From Peromyscus leucopus (taxonomy: Eukaryota; Chordata; Mammalia; Rodentia; Cricetidae), in contig NC_051070.1 in NCBI RefSeq assembly GCF_004664715.2, positions 47,316,456-47,380,455 of the forward strand: a stretch of DNA of 64,000 nt, written 5' to 3'. The position numbers and the translations under genes are program-made. The notes beneath the pieces were generated by a model. The model was not told where the DNA came from, did no database searches, and saw nothing but the letters and a program-made list of their open reading frames with translations. Each line of letters opens with the position of its first letter. Within the stretch, counting starts at the first letter, position 1. Positions 45,596-59,640 of this stretch are shown piece by piece.

Positions 45596-48103
45596 AGAAC
45601 TTAATTGAATGTTACCTTTTTGTTAGTAGTGTCTCAAAAGTAGCACTTAAAACTATACCAGAAACACCCGGAACTGGTTTATTCAGTATTTTCGTCATTA
45701 GGCTGGGCCAGTAAGTCATCAACTTTGTGTCATTTGAAGTCTTGTGTTTCATTTATTCTTCATGCTGCACAGATACTTTAAAACACAGCAGAAAGCCATA
45801 AGCACATTGTTTGTCATAATTTAAAGTTGGGTGCTAGAATCACTGTGTGGGCTCATTCCAAATAACAGGAGAACGTATGCGTAGGTCCTGGTAACTGCAG
45901 TAAATGCTGCCCCTTACCACCTTCCTTTACAAAGACAAAGGTGCTTGTCAGTTCTTTGTAAGGTTTGCTTTTAAGAGAGAATTTCCACACTTGTTGAAAC
46001 AAAACTGTCGGGAAAGCTTTGCTCTCAGGAAGATACCTTGAGTGAAGATCCTTGTAAATGTTGCTAGAAAACTAAAATTTAAAACTAGATACTTTTACCC
46101 ACAGCACAACATTTAAGTACTTGCATCAATATACAGTTCATTTTGAATTTGCAAAGGTACATTTCTAAAGAAGGGTAAGGGTAACCGATGTAGTCTTGTT
46201 TTCTTGTGCACTATTGATTGATGTAATTACTGTTATGCCTTAAAGTTTGAGGACTTAAATCCAGATATGAATATTCATCTAAAGAGCTACATAAACATGT
46301 GCCTGATTCCTTTGGTGGTTCATAACAGCAGCAGTAACTTCGTTATGAAAGGTCAATTCTCTCATGAAGTCATGGGAAGAAGCCTTTGCAGTTCTGAGAC
46401 CTGTTCAGCTGCATCTCCTCTAACAGATTGTCAGTGTGTCTTTATTATCTGGAGTGAGATCTTGATAGAGAAAACCTGACTCAGACATGAAATCACTACC
46501 GGTTTTAAGTCCTAATTAAGCCACTTATATTTTATTATGAAAATTGGATACTTTAGGAAAAGCATTTTTTTCTTAGTGTAACATCAGAGAAAATGATGTA
46601 GTTTACATCGAGTGTTTTAGTGTGAGTTTTTGAAGGACTTTGCACAGTAGCCTTTAACGGGTTCTTTTATAGTCTGTACGGGCAACTTTTATATTACCTT
46701 AGATCATGTAAGTCAGAGTCAGTTATAGTTAATAATCATTAATTAATATTGAACTTTATTCTAAATTTATGTGTAATCAAGATGTGGGAGTATATGCTAA
46801 ACTATGTAAGCTCAGCCAAGATAACCAGCAGTTTTTGTTGGTTTATTATAATTAAGGTTGAATTATAGTTATTTTAAAGGTTGCTTCCCCGCCCCTTTTT
46901 CTTTTCTTTTCTTTTTTTTTTTTTCCTTTGTCTTTTTTTGAGAGAGTCTCACTTAGTATCCCTGGCTGGCCTCAAACTTGTGTTAATCCTCCTGCCTCAG
47001 CCGTCCCAACTGCTGGGATTCAAGGATGAGTCACCACTCCCAGCTTGTTTATTTTAAATGTAAGACAGTTTGTTCTTAGAAACCATAGGAATGATGTAGG
47101 TGAAACCACAGGAGTGGTGAAGGTGCCTTTTGCAGAGTAAGTAGGCAAGGTGTGCACTCACATTTAGAGGAGAGCTGGAAGATTAGTCCTCAGATAGTCA
47201 TTCATAAAGTAAGGTTTAAAATTTCTTTAAATATTAGCCCGAAATAGAAAAACAAAATCAGCACAACTCTGTGACTTTGATTTTAGCATCAGAACAGGTA
47301 TTTTTTAGTATGACATAACAGAAATTGAGTAGTAGTTGGTGTTGACTTTGTTGGGTTTTGAGATTCTGAAGTTATTTTTACATAATAGATTTTTAAAGGA
47401 CCAGTACAGCTGTTTTGTAAGAGTTTTGTTGATTTAACGGTCATTTAATATTTTGAGCTTGAAAACTGAGCAGATAGAGTGATTGTGAAAATGGATTCTT
47501 CATTCTGACACCATGTACTCAGCTGGGACCATGCTACCCAGGCCGTGCTGGAGCGCAGTGTGCTGGGAAATACAGTCGTTAATTTCTGTCCCTTGCCGGA
47601 CCAGTAAAGTGCTATAGACATGCACAATCGTCAAGTGGCACTAGTTGTTTTTAAAGTGACACATGTAACTTTTATTACAATCATTAATACAAGCAAAGAA
47701 GCTAGCAGTGATTTTTATTATTTTTTATTGTTATCAAGCTGTTTCCTAGGAATTTTCAGCAAAATATCAATTTAGCCGTAATTCTAGTATGAAATACAGG
47801 AGCTGTAATAAAGCTTTTGGTGCCTGCTATTTAAAAAGTCAAATCAGCAGCTCGAATATATTTTACAGTCCCATTTTGGTTCACTCTCACTCTGCTTTAA
47901 GTAGCTCTGTACATTTATTTTGCTCTCCATGTTTATTTTACCAGTTCAGCTTCTTTGTAGATTTTTGCTGTAAGTAGAAAGGATTTTTGAATTGTATGTT
48001 GTTAACATTTGCTATAGTGAATGATAGATGCAAGTACCCAAGACATTCTCATTGAAAGACAGACAGCTTAAGGAAAAAATAAATAAATAGCAAAAGCATT
48101 GTC
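45596..48103. other. Repeat-poor AT-rich intronic DNA next to the KCTD4 3' end
   Basis: Only one old B1 (46900-47046) is seen. No coding signature recognised. Confidence 0.6.
46900..47046 (-). mobile_element. B1-like SINE, old
   Basis: TTTGAGAGAGTCTCACTTAG, CTGGCTGGCCTCAAACTTG and CTGCTGGGATTCAAGGATG. Confidence 0.85.
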
Positions 48104-48109
48104 TTTATT
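48104..48109 (-). terminator. KCTD4: Candidate KCTD4 polyadenylation signal (AATAAA on minus strand)
   Basis: TTTATT on the plus strand reads AATAAA on the minus strand, about 220 nt beyond the KCTD4 stop codon. It would give a short 3' UTR. Longer 3' UTRs using later signals are equally possible; this is inferred from position only. Confidence 0.45.
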
Positions 48110-48330
48110 TACAGTGTAGAAGAGCACAGCTTCACCGTAGGTGGAAGTGTGACGGCAGAACACCCCAGAGAAGGACATCTTTAGTGATAGATTTACATAC
48201 CGTTAGTTAGCTCACAGTACTTGATTAGCAGCCGGGCTCTGGGACAAGCTAGCTGGGCACATTGTCTGATTCTGTGGCTTCTGAAGCTTGCTGGCTGCAT
48301 GCTTGTTGCCTTTGTTCGTGAGACAGGTAA

Positions 48331-49420
<1,090 letters not shown>

Positions 49421-49732
49421 TCGGCCAGGTACATCACCGTTCTGCTTTGTTTCCGAGTAAATGGTAATTGCTCTCCGTTTCTAGAGGTCTAAGTCATAGC
49501 TTAGTCAGGCAAGGCTAATGCTGAGTTATATTGCCACCTTTTGGAAAGGGCCATGTGTTGGAACCCGAGGTGAAAGAAACTGCCCATATAGAATTTTCTC
49601 CTATGAAAGTCCACTGTTTTCAGTGATGGAGACCCAGACAAAAATATTTAGGCTCACTGTTGTGACACTGCATTTGAATTTTAGTTGAATTTGTGTGTTT
49701 TGGATTTGGGTCTCTTTGTTAAATGAGAAAAA

Positions 49733-49806
49733 AATTAGCATAACTTCTTTTCACAAAAGGTGTTTTTTTAATTAGCATAACTTCTTTTCACAGAAGGTTA
49801 TTTTTT
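49733..49806 (+). repeat. Two-copy tandem duplication, 37-bp unit
   Basis: AATTAGCATAACTTCTTTTC-starting unit occurs at 49733 and again at 49770 with few differences. Confidence 0.93.
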
Positions 49807-49906
49807 TATTATTTTTTACTTCAGAATTTAAAAACAATCATGTAGTCTCTGGTATTCATTCCCATTTGTTGGTTCAGATCTCCTATGGGAAATCCATGAG
49901 CTTGTT

Positions 49907-49927
49907 CCCCCCCCCCCCCCCCCCCCC
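49907..49927 (+). repeat. C21 homopolymer
   Basis: Twenty-one consecutive C; not attached to a recognisable SINE. Confidence 0.97.
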
Positions 49928-51204
49928 GTCAGTGCTCAGCAGGCTGGGTACTACAGAGGGTACCGCAGCCATAGCACGCGCTTGGGGTGGGAAAACGGAG
50001 ACGTGGAGATTCTAAATACCTCCTCGGTGGGAGGGAGTGCCATGGGGCATTTAGGTTTTGTTTGTTCTTTCACAGAATGATAAAATAGTGAGTGGAATGC
50101 CTCCCTGTCCCTCTATCCCTAAAATTGCCTTCCAGAGCATTTCACGATTCTGAGTTTATACTCCTAAAATCAAGGGCCCGGTAATAGGAAGTCTGGGTGT
50201 TTCCCAGCGTTATTAGTTGAGCAGCCTGTCTACTAAATTACCCCTAGGAACACTGTTGTTCTTAGAGTAAGACTTTGGCTTTAATATGAAAGTCACTTAT
50301 ATTTCTATACATTAATGGTTATTTTTAAGTTATGTGTGTCTTGTTAAAGGTATTAGAATAGGTTCTCCTTTAAAAATGTCCAACTTTTACTTTCTGTAAT
50401 CAGGGTTAATTTTTTATTAGATATTTTTTAAAAATTGTATCTCCTAGCAGATAATGAATTTAACATTTAATACCGAGGTTATCAAAAGCTAATTGAAATT
50501 GGGCTAGAAATTCAAGGCATAATCATTTTTTTTAAGCTGATGATGACATTCAACTTCTGTTCTACCAAAGATAAAATTGCATTCCAGAGAGCTTTTAGTT
50601 TTTTCCTGGGATTTTGCACCTTGCTTTGATGAAAGCCATAAACTAACGTGTCCTTCTCAGCCCTGCAGCGTTTAAGAAGAGTGTGTGTGCTCTTACAATC
50701 TTACAGCGGGTGCATGCATAATGTGTGTGTGCGTGTGTGCGTGTGCGTGTATGTGAAGAGGGGAAAGGAGAGAGAGTGTATTTTAGAATCAAATCTTTTC
50801 TATGGTTTGACTTATTTTAACAACTGAATAGTTGGGTGTAGGGTACAAATTTGGAAATCATGGAGTTTTTGTTATTACAAGTGAATAACATCAACAAGAG
50901 ACGTGCAATCCTTTTTTGTGAACTAACAGGACACCAGAATCAATACAGTATGGTCATACTTTAGGGATAGGTTTCCTGGTGTGGCTGTGCTTCCTTAGCC
51001 TGTCTGTAGATGCCTTTATTGGACAGCCTTGCTACTGTTTCTGCTAGAAAACGGGCTTCCATGGGGTGGTGAGCAGGTAGGAGCACAGGCAGGTCTGCTG
51101 TCTTCTACCTGAAGTTCACGTGTGGTTTCTGCTGCGAGAGTTTCACCGCCACTCATGAGCACTGTTTCTTCCATCTTGCCTTCTGTGTTGTGTTATTCTA
51201 TTTC

Positions 51205-51320
51205 TTGTTTTTGAGACAGTCTCACTCTAACCTACCCAGTCCTCAGAGTCTTGGTACTCCCCCTTCTTCTTTCTGCCTCTTCAGTGCTGGGGTTGCAGCT
51301 ATGATACCTGGCTTTCAGGT
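51205..51320 (-). mobile_element. B1-like SINE remnant
   Basis: TTTTTGAGACAGTCTCACTC and TCAGTGCTGGGGTTGCAGC; internal part diverged. Confidence 0.6.
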
Positions 51321-51949
51321 TTGCTGGGATACAGTCCGAGGACTCATCTACCATGTGCCTCTTACCCAGAATACTTCCTCACTTCACTGTGGTGGCGTGG
51401 TGTGTTTGCCAACGGGCCTGCCACTAGTATTGTGACTGAAACCCTCTAATGGGATATGAATCAACGGAACTTTCCTTTTGTGTCTTGTCTGCCATCTTGC
51501 ATCTTTAAAAAAGAAACTGGTATCCCCAGTAGATGCCACCTTATCCATCTGACTGCCATTTCAGCCAGATGATTCCAGTCATGGAATTACAGGCTTCCTT
51601 TGATCCTTGCTGCCTGTGGTACACTTGCCAGCTTGGCTTCTTGTGGACTCTTATAATTGTATTATCTGCAATAGATACCTGTTGTAGGTAGTCAGTCCGC
51701 TCTAAAACTATAAAATAGTGCCTGTGTAACAATACCAGAGATAGTCCCTATTTATGTGACTTATTTCTCTGCCTCACTACAGCTACAAAGTGGAATTAGT
51801 CTAGTGATTCTGTTATGAGAGACTAAACCATACATGAAGATTGGCTCCTAGGTGCCTCTGACCACCAGCTAACTCCATAGGCGGGAAGCATCATTGTGAA
51901 GAGTAGAGCCCCCTCTTTTGTTACAACATGAGTTGGATTGGATCACACA

Positions 51950-52068
51950 TGGTAGAACATGCCCTTATTTATCCCTAGCACTCAGAAGCTGAGGCCAGAA
52001 GATCCTGAGTTCAAGGCCAGCCTGGGCTACATAGTAAGGTCCTATCTCACAATTTAAAAAAGGAAAGA
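51950..52068 (+). mobile_element. B1 SINE, diverged
   Basis: CACATGGTAGAACATGCCC, GAGTTCAAGGCCAGCCTGG and GCTACATAGTAAGGTCC. Confidence 0.85.
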
Positions 52069-53434
52069 AAGAAAAATACTAATATAGAGAGATAACCTCT
52101 TCAACACTGTAATCATGAATCTTACAAAAAGAATGGTTGAGCAACTTCAAGAATTTAAATGGATTGTTGGTTTAAGCATTTCCTATAGTGAAATAGGCCC
52201 AATGCCTAACCAAATTCTAGCAAGACTTCCCATTTGAGCTAATACTCATCTACTGTCTATAGAAGACAGAATTTATTTTAGGCTGATAATGGGAGGGATT
52301 CTCATCTTTTCTACCAACTTTTAATGGGAGTGATTAACACTGGACATGGTTATAATACTTGCATGCTCTATTTGTATGTTGATTGACAGATACAAGGAGA
52401 GGCCAGTGCCCCCAGACTCAACAATTCCCTCTTCCATGAGATCCAGACACTGCATTTCAGGAAGTAGCAGTGGTCTTAGGAGCTTCCATTAATAGAAAGA
52501 TACCCCGCCCCCACATTCTGTACCCCTGCCAGATCTTTTGGTTATTTTTGCACACTTGCTTGTATTCCTTGTTCTTTGAGATGGTGAGTTCCCGTGAGCT
52601 TAGAATGAGAAGGGAAAATAACTGTGGCTGTCAGTTTGTACTTGATCTCCTTGGTACCTCGCTGACTGTGACTACTCTGTTTCCAGTCTGTTGATATGTG
52701 CTTTGACTTCACTGTGCCCTCACAAGCCAAGTTTCTTGTTTTGACATGTGGCTTGTTTCTGCATAGCCTCCTGTTAAAGCATTGGCTGTGAGAGGCATTC
52801 ATACTGCTATTCCCTATGAATATTTTATGTTAGCCCTTTCGTGTATTAAAAAATAAAGCACCACTGAATCAAGGTTTTTTTCCATGTGAGTCTAGTTCTG
52901 TTTGCATGTCAAAGTTTAGTTGCATTTTGAAATATAAAATTCATCTGCATTGTGTGTATCTGGAACTCATCTTACTGACACATGGACAGTATCAGCTAAC
53001 TGGCCATAGTATCACACAAGCTATGCTGAAGACCAGAACCTTCTAGAACTCACTGGGCATAATCTCTGGCCAGAAGAGCATGTGGATGTGTCATGCATGC
53101 CTCATGAACACTCACACATGACTTTTGCAGTACTCTTCTCCGTGGAAGCCAAAGGGATGTGTGACTACTTGGGCAAGTTTTTTAGCCTTCTTTTAAGAGT
53201 ACAGAAAACAGGAGTGTTTTATCAAAAGAACAAATAAAAATGACAGACTAGCTGAGAAGATCGGGTAAAATTCCATTCTACATTTTTGCTTTTTGCTTAC
53301 AGAAACAATCTTGACAGCTTTTAAACCTTATATATTCCTACTGTGTATACTTTGTAGATGAATTGTTCAATAAAACTTAGGTTTTATAAGTAGAATTTAA
53401 ACTTTAAAATTATTTTTAATGAAAAGTGGGTTTT

Positions 53435-53622
53435 GTTTTAATATTTATTTGGTATGTGATGTGTGTGGGCATACAGGCCACAGCACTCATATGGAGATCA
53501 GAGGACAATTATGAGAGTTGGCTGTCTCCTTCCTCAGGATCCTATACCTCCTGGGACTTGAACTCAGCTTACCAAGCTTAGTAGCAAACACTAGCAAACG
53601 TGATGAGCCAGCTCACCAGCTC
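53435..53622 (-). mobile_element. B3 SINE
   Basis: TGTGTGGGCATACAGGCCAC, GGAGATCAGAGGACAATTAT and GGGACTTGAACTCAGC fit a reverse B3. Confidence 0.8.
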
Positions 53623-54167
53623 CTTGTTTCTATGTGTGGCCACTTGAAGTTTTTATTTTACCCCGACTGGCAAAACATCTCTGTCAGTCATCAGCTTGAC
53701 TCTAAAGTTAGAACGTTGTACAGACCTCATCTTTGTGGTTCTCTGTGGCAAAGTCAAGTTTCACTACTTCTTTGAGAAGTAGTTATTGTGTTAATAGCCA
53801 CATATACTATCTCTAAATGAACTGTGATTTTGAACACTTTCATAAAGTTTGTGTGTAGTGGATTAGAGATGGAGAAGTCTCACTAACATTTTTTTTTCAC
53901 ATTTAACATTTCTAAAATTGTCTTAAAGTCATTGGCTTGCCAAACATTAATGCCAGCATTTTGTTTCCTTAGTGGCACATTACATAATGATGACTACTGA
54001 AATTGATGTCATTTTTAAGCAACTCTGAGACACTCCTTTCATATCTCAGGAAAATCAAGACAGGAGACTGTTGAGGGGTGAAATGAAAGACAACGAGCAG
54101 AGAGACACTGAAAGAAGGAAAGCTGGCTGCTGTACTCAACTATAAACTAGCAAGTGCCCTGAGAGCA

Positions 54168-54224
54168 CCCCCTCCCCCCCTCCCTCCCTCCCTCCCTCCC
54201 TTCCTCCCTCCCTCCCTCCCTTCC
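54168..54224 (+). repeat. (TCCC)n microsatellite, imperfect
   Basis: CCCTCCCTCCCTCC blocks interrupted by TTCC. Confidence 0.95.
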
Positions 54225-54355
54225 ACACAGCACAGCTGAAGCAGGGCTTGGAAGGGAGTCCAGCACACCCGAAAAACTCCCCAGGGGCAAGCTGATATCA
54301 ACCAGAAGAACCAACAGTTAAGGAAATGGTGCTCTGAGGAGGAGGGTCTTATCTA

Positions 54356-54474
54356 TTGTTTTGTTTCCAGGTAGGGTTTCTCTGTGTAGTCAGTCCCAGC
54401 TGTCCTGGAACCAGGCTGGTCTTGAACAGAGGGATCTGCTGGGATTAAAGGCATATGCCACCACTCCCTGCCTA
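54356..54474 (-). mobile_element. B1 SINE with deletions
   Basis: GGTAGGGTTTCTCTGTGTAG, CAGGCTGGTCTTGAACAGAG and CTGCTGGGATTAAAGGCA. Confidence 0.9.
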
Positions 54475-54794
54475 AGAAGGGGTTATAACTTAAAGTAGGT
54501 TGGGTTTTTGTTATTTGTTTTGGGTTTTATTTACTTGGTTTTTTAAGAAAGGAGAGAATTCTTTTTGCTCACAGTTGCAGGGATTTCAGCCTGTGCTTGG
54601 CTAGCTCTGCTGCTTTGGGCCAAGGTAAGCTGGAAAGCATGGTACTTACCTCATGGTAGACAAGAATCAGGGCTCTCAAAGGAGGTCTAACCCCAGTAGT
54701 TGGAAGAACTAAATCTTAATACTATCTTGAAAATCATAGAGAGCTCACCTACTGTCGCTAATTACACATGGTAAAGAGAACAAGAGTTATTTGG

Positions 54795-54935
54795 GGCTAG
54801 TGAGATGGCTCAGCAGTTTCGAGTGCTGGCTGTACTTCCAGAGGAGCCAAGTTCGATTTCCAGTGCCCACATGATGGGTAACAACTGACTATAACTCCAG
54901 TCCCAGGGAATTCAGTGCCTTCTAATTTCAAATAT
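54795..54935 (+). mobile_element. B2 SINE, 3'-truncated
   Basis: GGGGCTAGTGAGATGGCTCA, TTCGATTTCCAGTGCCCAC and CAGTCCCAGGGAATTC. Confidence 0.9.
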
Positions 54936-55257
54936 AGCTGCTGTAGCTAGATATCGGGGCCTAATACAAACCATAGGTTGAGTGTTCGTGAAACTTAAGA
55001 TCTGAAATCCAAAGTGGGTTTTGAAGTTTTGCATTGTGGATTTCTGAATTAGGAGTGCTCAACTGGTAAAACTTATGCATATTTCAAATCCATAGAAGTC
55101 CAAACTTCTGTCCCCATGTATTTTGAGTGTAGATATTCAGCCTATCCTGTGTTACAGTGACTTTCCTGCCCCTGTGTTACTACAACAAAGTATTCCTGCA
55201 TATAAAAACAGCATTTATTTTTCTAAGTCTGTTTTGTTCCTAGATTTTATTTGCTTT

Positions 55258-55505
55258 ATTTTGTATGTGTGTGGTGTGTGTGCACAGGTATGTGTATTTA
55301 CATGTATGGGTACATGTGTGTGTGTACATGCATATGAATACCTAAGATTGGTGTTGGGTCTTTCTGCCTTGCACTCTACTTTGTTTACTAAGGCACTGAA
55401 CCTGAACTTACCAGTTGGGCTAGGCTAGCTAGCTGCTGATTTCTCCTGTCTGTGCCTCTTGAGTGCTGAGACTACAGGCAGGCTGCTTTGCCTATCTGGC
55501 TTGTA
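55258..55505 (-). mobile_element. GT-rich degenerate SINE (B3-like), unit 1
   Basis: GTATGTGTGTGGTGTGTGTG leader followed by CTTACCAGTTGGGCTAGGC and TTGAGTGCTGAGACTACAGG. Confidence 0.55.
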
Positions 55506-55514
55506 TTCTTACCC

Positions 55515-55853
55515 TTGGATGCGTGTGCTTGTGTATGTGTGTGCGTATGTGTACTAGTGCCTGTATGTGTGGGGGCTCACATACCACGGATCATATGTGG
55601 AGCACAGAGGACCACCTCAGATGTTGGTCCTTGCTTTTTACCTTGTTTTAAATAGTTTCTTTTGTTGTTCACCACTGTGTACAACAAGCTAGTGATGGGA
55701 TTCTCCTGTCACTGCCTCCCATCTTGCCTAGGATCTTTGGGATTATATACATGGACTACCTCATCTAGTTTACATAGGCCTGTTGAAATTTGGCTCTTCG
55801 TGCTCACATGGCGCAAGTACTTTCCCACTGAGCCATCTCCCCAGCCTCTTACA
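55515..55853 (-). mobile_element. GT-rich degenerate SINE, unit 2, ending in B2-like head
   Basis: GTGTGCTTGTGTATGTGTGT leader, GTGGAGCACAGAGGACCACC, then TGAGCCATCTCCCCAGCCTC at the right end. Probably two or more old SINE pieces. Confidence 0.55.
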
Positions 55854-57154
55854 TTCTTGAAAACAATTTTGGGAGTGGAAATTGTCTCATTATGTCCACA
55901 TCTTTGTTTAGGAGATTTTTGTGTTGACTTAATCATTTATTGTCTCAAGTCTAGTGGGACAATTACTTGCTAACTTAGTTTTATATTCTATAATTAAATA
56001 ATGCAAATGTGGGAGTTTTACAACATTCACTATGTTATTCTTTGACAAAAAAAAAATAAAAATCTGTTTATGGTCTCTAGGATGCCAGGACTGTCCAAAC
56101 TTCTTCACATATTTGATACCATTTTTCATACCCTTAACCGACCACTTTCCTTTCTGCTCCTAGACCAGCCTGTCACCAGCAGGTACTCTTAGGCAGGCAG
56201 GCTACCAGCATCTGTGTGCATGCCTGTGCCTCCCATCCCTCTTTCTCCCCGTCCATGAAGAAAAAGAGCAGTATGTGTGAATGAGGGAGTTGGGTTCTTA
56301 TTTAGATCCTGAGCCTAGTTCTCAATTGTAGTTTTAGGTTTTTATTTTAAATTGGGAATTCTCAACACATTGATTTGAATGGTATTATAAGAAAGCATGT
56401 ATTATCTCAAATTCTGAAGGTCAGGTAAGATCAAATATCAACTCACAAATTAATGATGAATAATACCTTTCACCTTTTAATAAAAAGAGGGAATACTGAA
56501 TTCACTTAAATAGTTTGTTAAGGTGCCAAGTGGCCCCACCCAGATATATCCCCAGGGGGAACAACTGCTAGGAAAATGTACTAAATGAGAAGAGAGGAGA
56601 CTACTGGAAATATTAGAAATCATTTACCTTTTAGGTGCTTGTGATTGGTAGAAGTTCTTTTGTTCTCTTCAAAGATGGTAGGCTCAGGAGTGACTTGTGA
56701 GAGTCACTTCAGAAGTCTTGAAGATCAGCTCCAAGTCTAGTAACTAGATTACTGAACTGTGTTGTAGCTGGAGTTGGAAGTGTCTTCAAAGATGTCCACA
56801 TGCAGATGGGTCCCACGTAGTCTTGTGGAAATGAATAGCCAACTTCTGGATGCCTGAGGACTTCCTAACCTCGCTGATCTCATTGTTCACGTGCCAGTGC
56901 TAACATGTACCCTTCCTGCTTACTTAGTAATTCAGCTTGCTCAAGCTAGAGTAGCTTTAACTATTCACTTCCCCTCCAGTCTTCAAAATGGTACTGGGAG
57001 CCTACAAATCTGTGTTTGGGGTATGTTTTGTTTATTTACTCTTAATTTTCTTTCTGCTCCCATTATACTTATTAGAGTCTTTTGGCTATAAAACAAGAAC
57101 AGAAATGGATAAACCAATCTGACCAAAGAGTTGGACAGGTTAGAAAAAAATCTA

Positions 57155-57306
57155 GGTGTTTGTCTTTTGAGACAAGGTTTCTCCATGTAACCACCCTGGC
57201 TGTCCTCGAACTCATTTTGTAGACCAGGCTGGCCTTGACTCACAGAACTCCACCTGCCTCTGCTTTCCTGAGTGCTAGGATTAAGGTATGAGCCATCACA
57301 TCAGCT
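57155..57306 (-). mobile_element. B1 SINE, diverged
   Basis: TTGAGACAAGGTTTCTCCAT, GACCAGGCTGGCCTTGACTC and GAGTGCTAGGATTAAGGTA. Confidence 0.9.
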
Positions 57307-57682
57307 GAGTGGTACTTTACTTTTATCATCCATAGAAAAGTTGAACAAGTGCCCAGACCTAGGGAAGGGAAGAAAAGGACTGAGTGATTCAGGCTCTCAA
57401 TAGAATGAGCTTGTTTGTGTGTCCTCTTTGCAGACTGCAGACATGACCCTGTAGTCTTAGGCATTGGTGCTTTGAGTTTCTGAGCTGAAAATTCCAAGTA
57501 CAAAAGAGTGTCTAGGCTTATCAAAAACTACTGCCACTGCTGTTCAGCCACCTCCAATTCCCTTATCATCCCTACCATCTCTCTTTCCAGTTGTCAAGGT
57601 TTCCAGCAAAGCTCTTTGTGATTCTCCAGTTGGACGTGATTTCTCTCTGTATTGAACTCAGTACTGTGTGTCAGCTGTGTAG

Positions 57683-58077
57683 TGCTATGGGATGGTCTGT
57701 ATGTTAAATTGTTCTGATTGGTCAATAAATAAAACACTGATTGGCCAGTGGCTAGGCAGGAAGTATAGGCGGGACTAACAGAGAAGAGAAAAGAAAGAAC
57801 AGGAAGACAGAAGGAGACACTGCCAGCCACCACCATGACAAGCAGCATGTGAAGACGGTAAGCCACGAGCCATGTGGCAAGGTATAGATTTATAGAAATG
57901 GATTAATTTAAGATATAAGAACAGTTAGCAAGAAGCCTGCCACAGCCATACAGTTTGTAACCAATATAAGCCTCTGTGTTTACTTGGTTGGGTCTGAGCG
58001 GCTGTGCTACTGGCGGGTGACAGAGATCACCCTGACTTTGTCCTGACTGTGGGCAAGGCAGGAAAACTCTAGCTACA
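57683..58077 (+). mobile_element. Solo LTR, same family, copy 3 (inverted relative to copies 1 and 2)
   Basis: The LTR runs TGCTATGGGATGG to CTCTAGCTACA and is flanked by a perfect 6-bp duplication GTGTAG (57677-57682 and 58078-58083). It shows paired ATTGG boxes, AATAAATAAAA, and AATATAAG near 57962 upstream of a conserved GTTGGGTCTGAGCGG stretch. No gag, pol or env remains. Confidence 0.9.
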
Positions 58078-58083
58078 GTGTAG

Positions 58084-58943
58084 CACTTGTGGTCCTACTT
58101 AGTGTAGTCACTTTGTACAATAGAATCCCATAGGTGATATGGGAGGACCATGGTCAGTTAAATTAGATGGTAGGAAATTATTTCATTAGCAAGTTTCAGG
58201 GCTACACAGAGAGTCCTGACTCAAAACAAACACACCATGATTAATATGTATTCCTGTGTTGTATTTTAGGACTTGTGTTTAGCTGCTTGTTTAGGAATGT
58301 AAGATAAAACTTTGCTTTGATTGTAGGGTGGATGCCAGTTGACCATCTGCTTTCTCTTTCTTGTGGAAATTAAACCTATAATTTAAACGATCAGTTTTGG
58401 TTTCTTCAGTCACAAAGTAAGAACTTAGATACTGTAGTAACACTAATCAATTTGTATAGATAGATGCTTATCATCTGTCTCCATGTTCATAGTAGATTTT
58501 GAAAGTATTTTTTAAAAGCAATTCACCTTTACAAGTCTTTAACAGAAGACTTACATAGAAACAGCCCCAGGTGCCACACCCCTTCTCTTAATTTAATAAG
58601 TTGATCTGATCCGTAATCAAATTATATAATTACTTAAACTAACATCAACAAGTTTGAGCAGAAGTATGTGGGAGTACTTGAGATTAACCTACTACCCACT
58701 AGTGTATGGCGAGCTGTGGACATCTGTCACTGTATTTAATAATGGGTAAATGAGTGCCTGTATTAATCTGGAAATAAAGAGATATGTTCAATGCTTCCAT
58801 TATATTGAATTTGCTTGTATACTCTTTTTTCCCCATCCTACTAAACCTGAATATGGGGAGAGTTGTGTGAGCTCAGCTCTTTTCCTCACATTCTCCAAAA
58901 ATTTCTTGTTTCCAGTGTTTTACATATCCATAAATAAGTCACA
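58084..58943. other. Unique intronic DNA, nothing recognised
   Basis: AT-rich sequence with no visible feature. Confidence 0.6.
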
Positions 58944-59128
58944 TCAGGGCCTAGAGTGCTGGCCTGGCAGGAAAGAACACTGATGCTCTTCCAGAGGACC
59001 AGAGTTCATATCTCAGCACCACATCTGGTACCCATGACCACCTAGAACTTAGCTCCAAGGCATCAGACTCCCTCTTCTGGCCTCTCTGGGCACTTGCACA
59101 CATGTGTCATGTACATACACATACACAG
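58944..59128 (+). mobile_element. B2 SINE
   Basis: GATGCTCTTCCAGAGGACCA, CTCCCTCTTCTGGCCTCTCT and an ACACATACACA tail. Confidence 0.88.
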
Positions 59129-59137
59129 TTTTCAAGT

Positions 59138-59300
59138 TACTATCCCAGAAGTCCAGTGTTCTGTTCCCAGCATCAGTGTCAGGAGGCTCACAACCACCTG
59201 TGGCTCCTGCCCCAGAGGAGCTGAGGCCTCTGACCTCTGTGAGCACCTGCACACACAGTCACGTACTCACATAGGCATATGCAGATATATAAATAGGAAT
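59138..59300 (+). mobile_element. B2 SINE, 5'-truncated
   Basis: GTGTTCTGTTCCCAGCATCA, GGCCTCTGACCTCTGTGAGC and CATATGCAGATATATAAAT. Confidence 0.8.
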
Positions 59301-59375
59301 TCAATTTAAGTTAAATAAAAGAAATTATTTGGGGATTTCTATATTTCTTTTTCATTTAAAACAAAGCAGCATTTT

Positions 59376-59475
59376 TTAATCCCAATACTTGGGAAACAGA
59401 AACAGGTGGCTTTCTGTAAGTTCTAGGTCAGTCATGGCGACATAGATGACCTTGTCTCAAAAACAAAACAAAAGG
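59376..59475 (+). mobile_element. B1-like SINE, truncated and old
   Basis: TAATCCCAATACTTGGGAAA to CCTTGTCTCAAAAAC. Confidence 0.75.
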
Positions 59476-59545
59476 CAATGTAAATGTATTGAGTTATTTT
59501 TTTGTAAATTCACAAACTAATTTGTTTTGGGTATGTTGTGTGCTG

Positions 59546-59562
59546 ATACATACATACATACA

Positions 59563-59591
<29 letters not shown>
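59546..59591 (+). repeat. (ACAT)n microsatellite, ~11 units
   Basis: ATACATACATAC array ending at CATATCATGG. Confidence 0.96.
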
Positions 59592-59593
<2 letters not shown>

Positions 59594-59640
59594 CATGGAA
59601 TGTCAAAATCATGCTGCTTCTATACTTTTAAGAATGTACA

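Larger units (their letters stand above)
49421..51204. other. Intronic DNA upstream of KCTD4
   Basis: It contains the 37-bp tandem duplication, the C21 run and a short GTGTGC repeat (50723-50752). No SINE was recognised; KCTD4 regulatory sequence could lie here. Confidence 0.55.

Noticed and set aside
46165..46185. Telomere-like GGGTAAGGGTAA
   Set aside because: Only two imperfect units; not an interstitial telomeric repeat.
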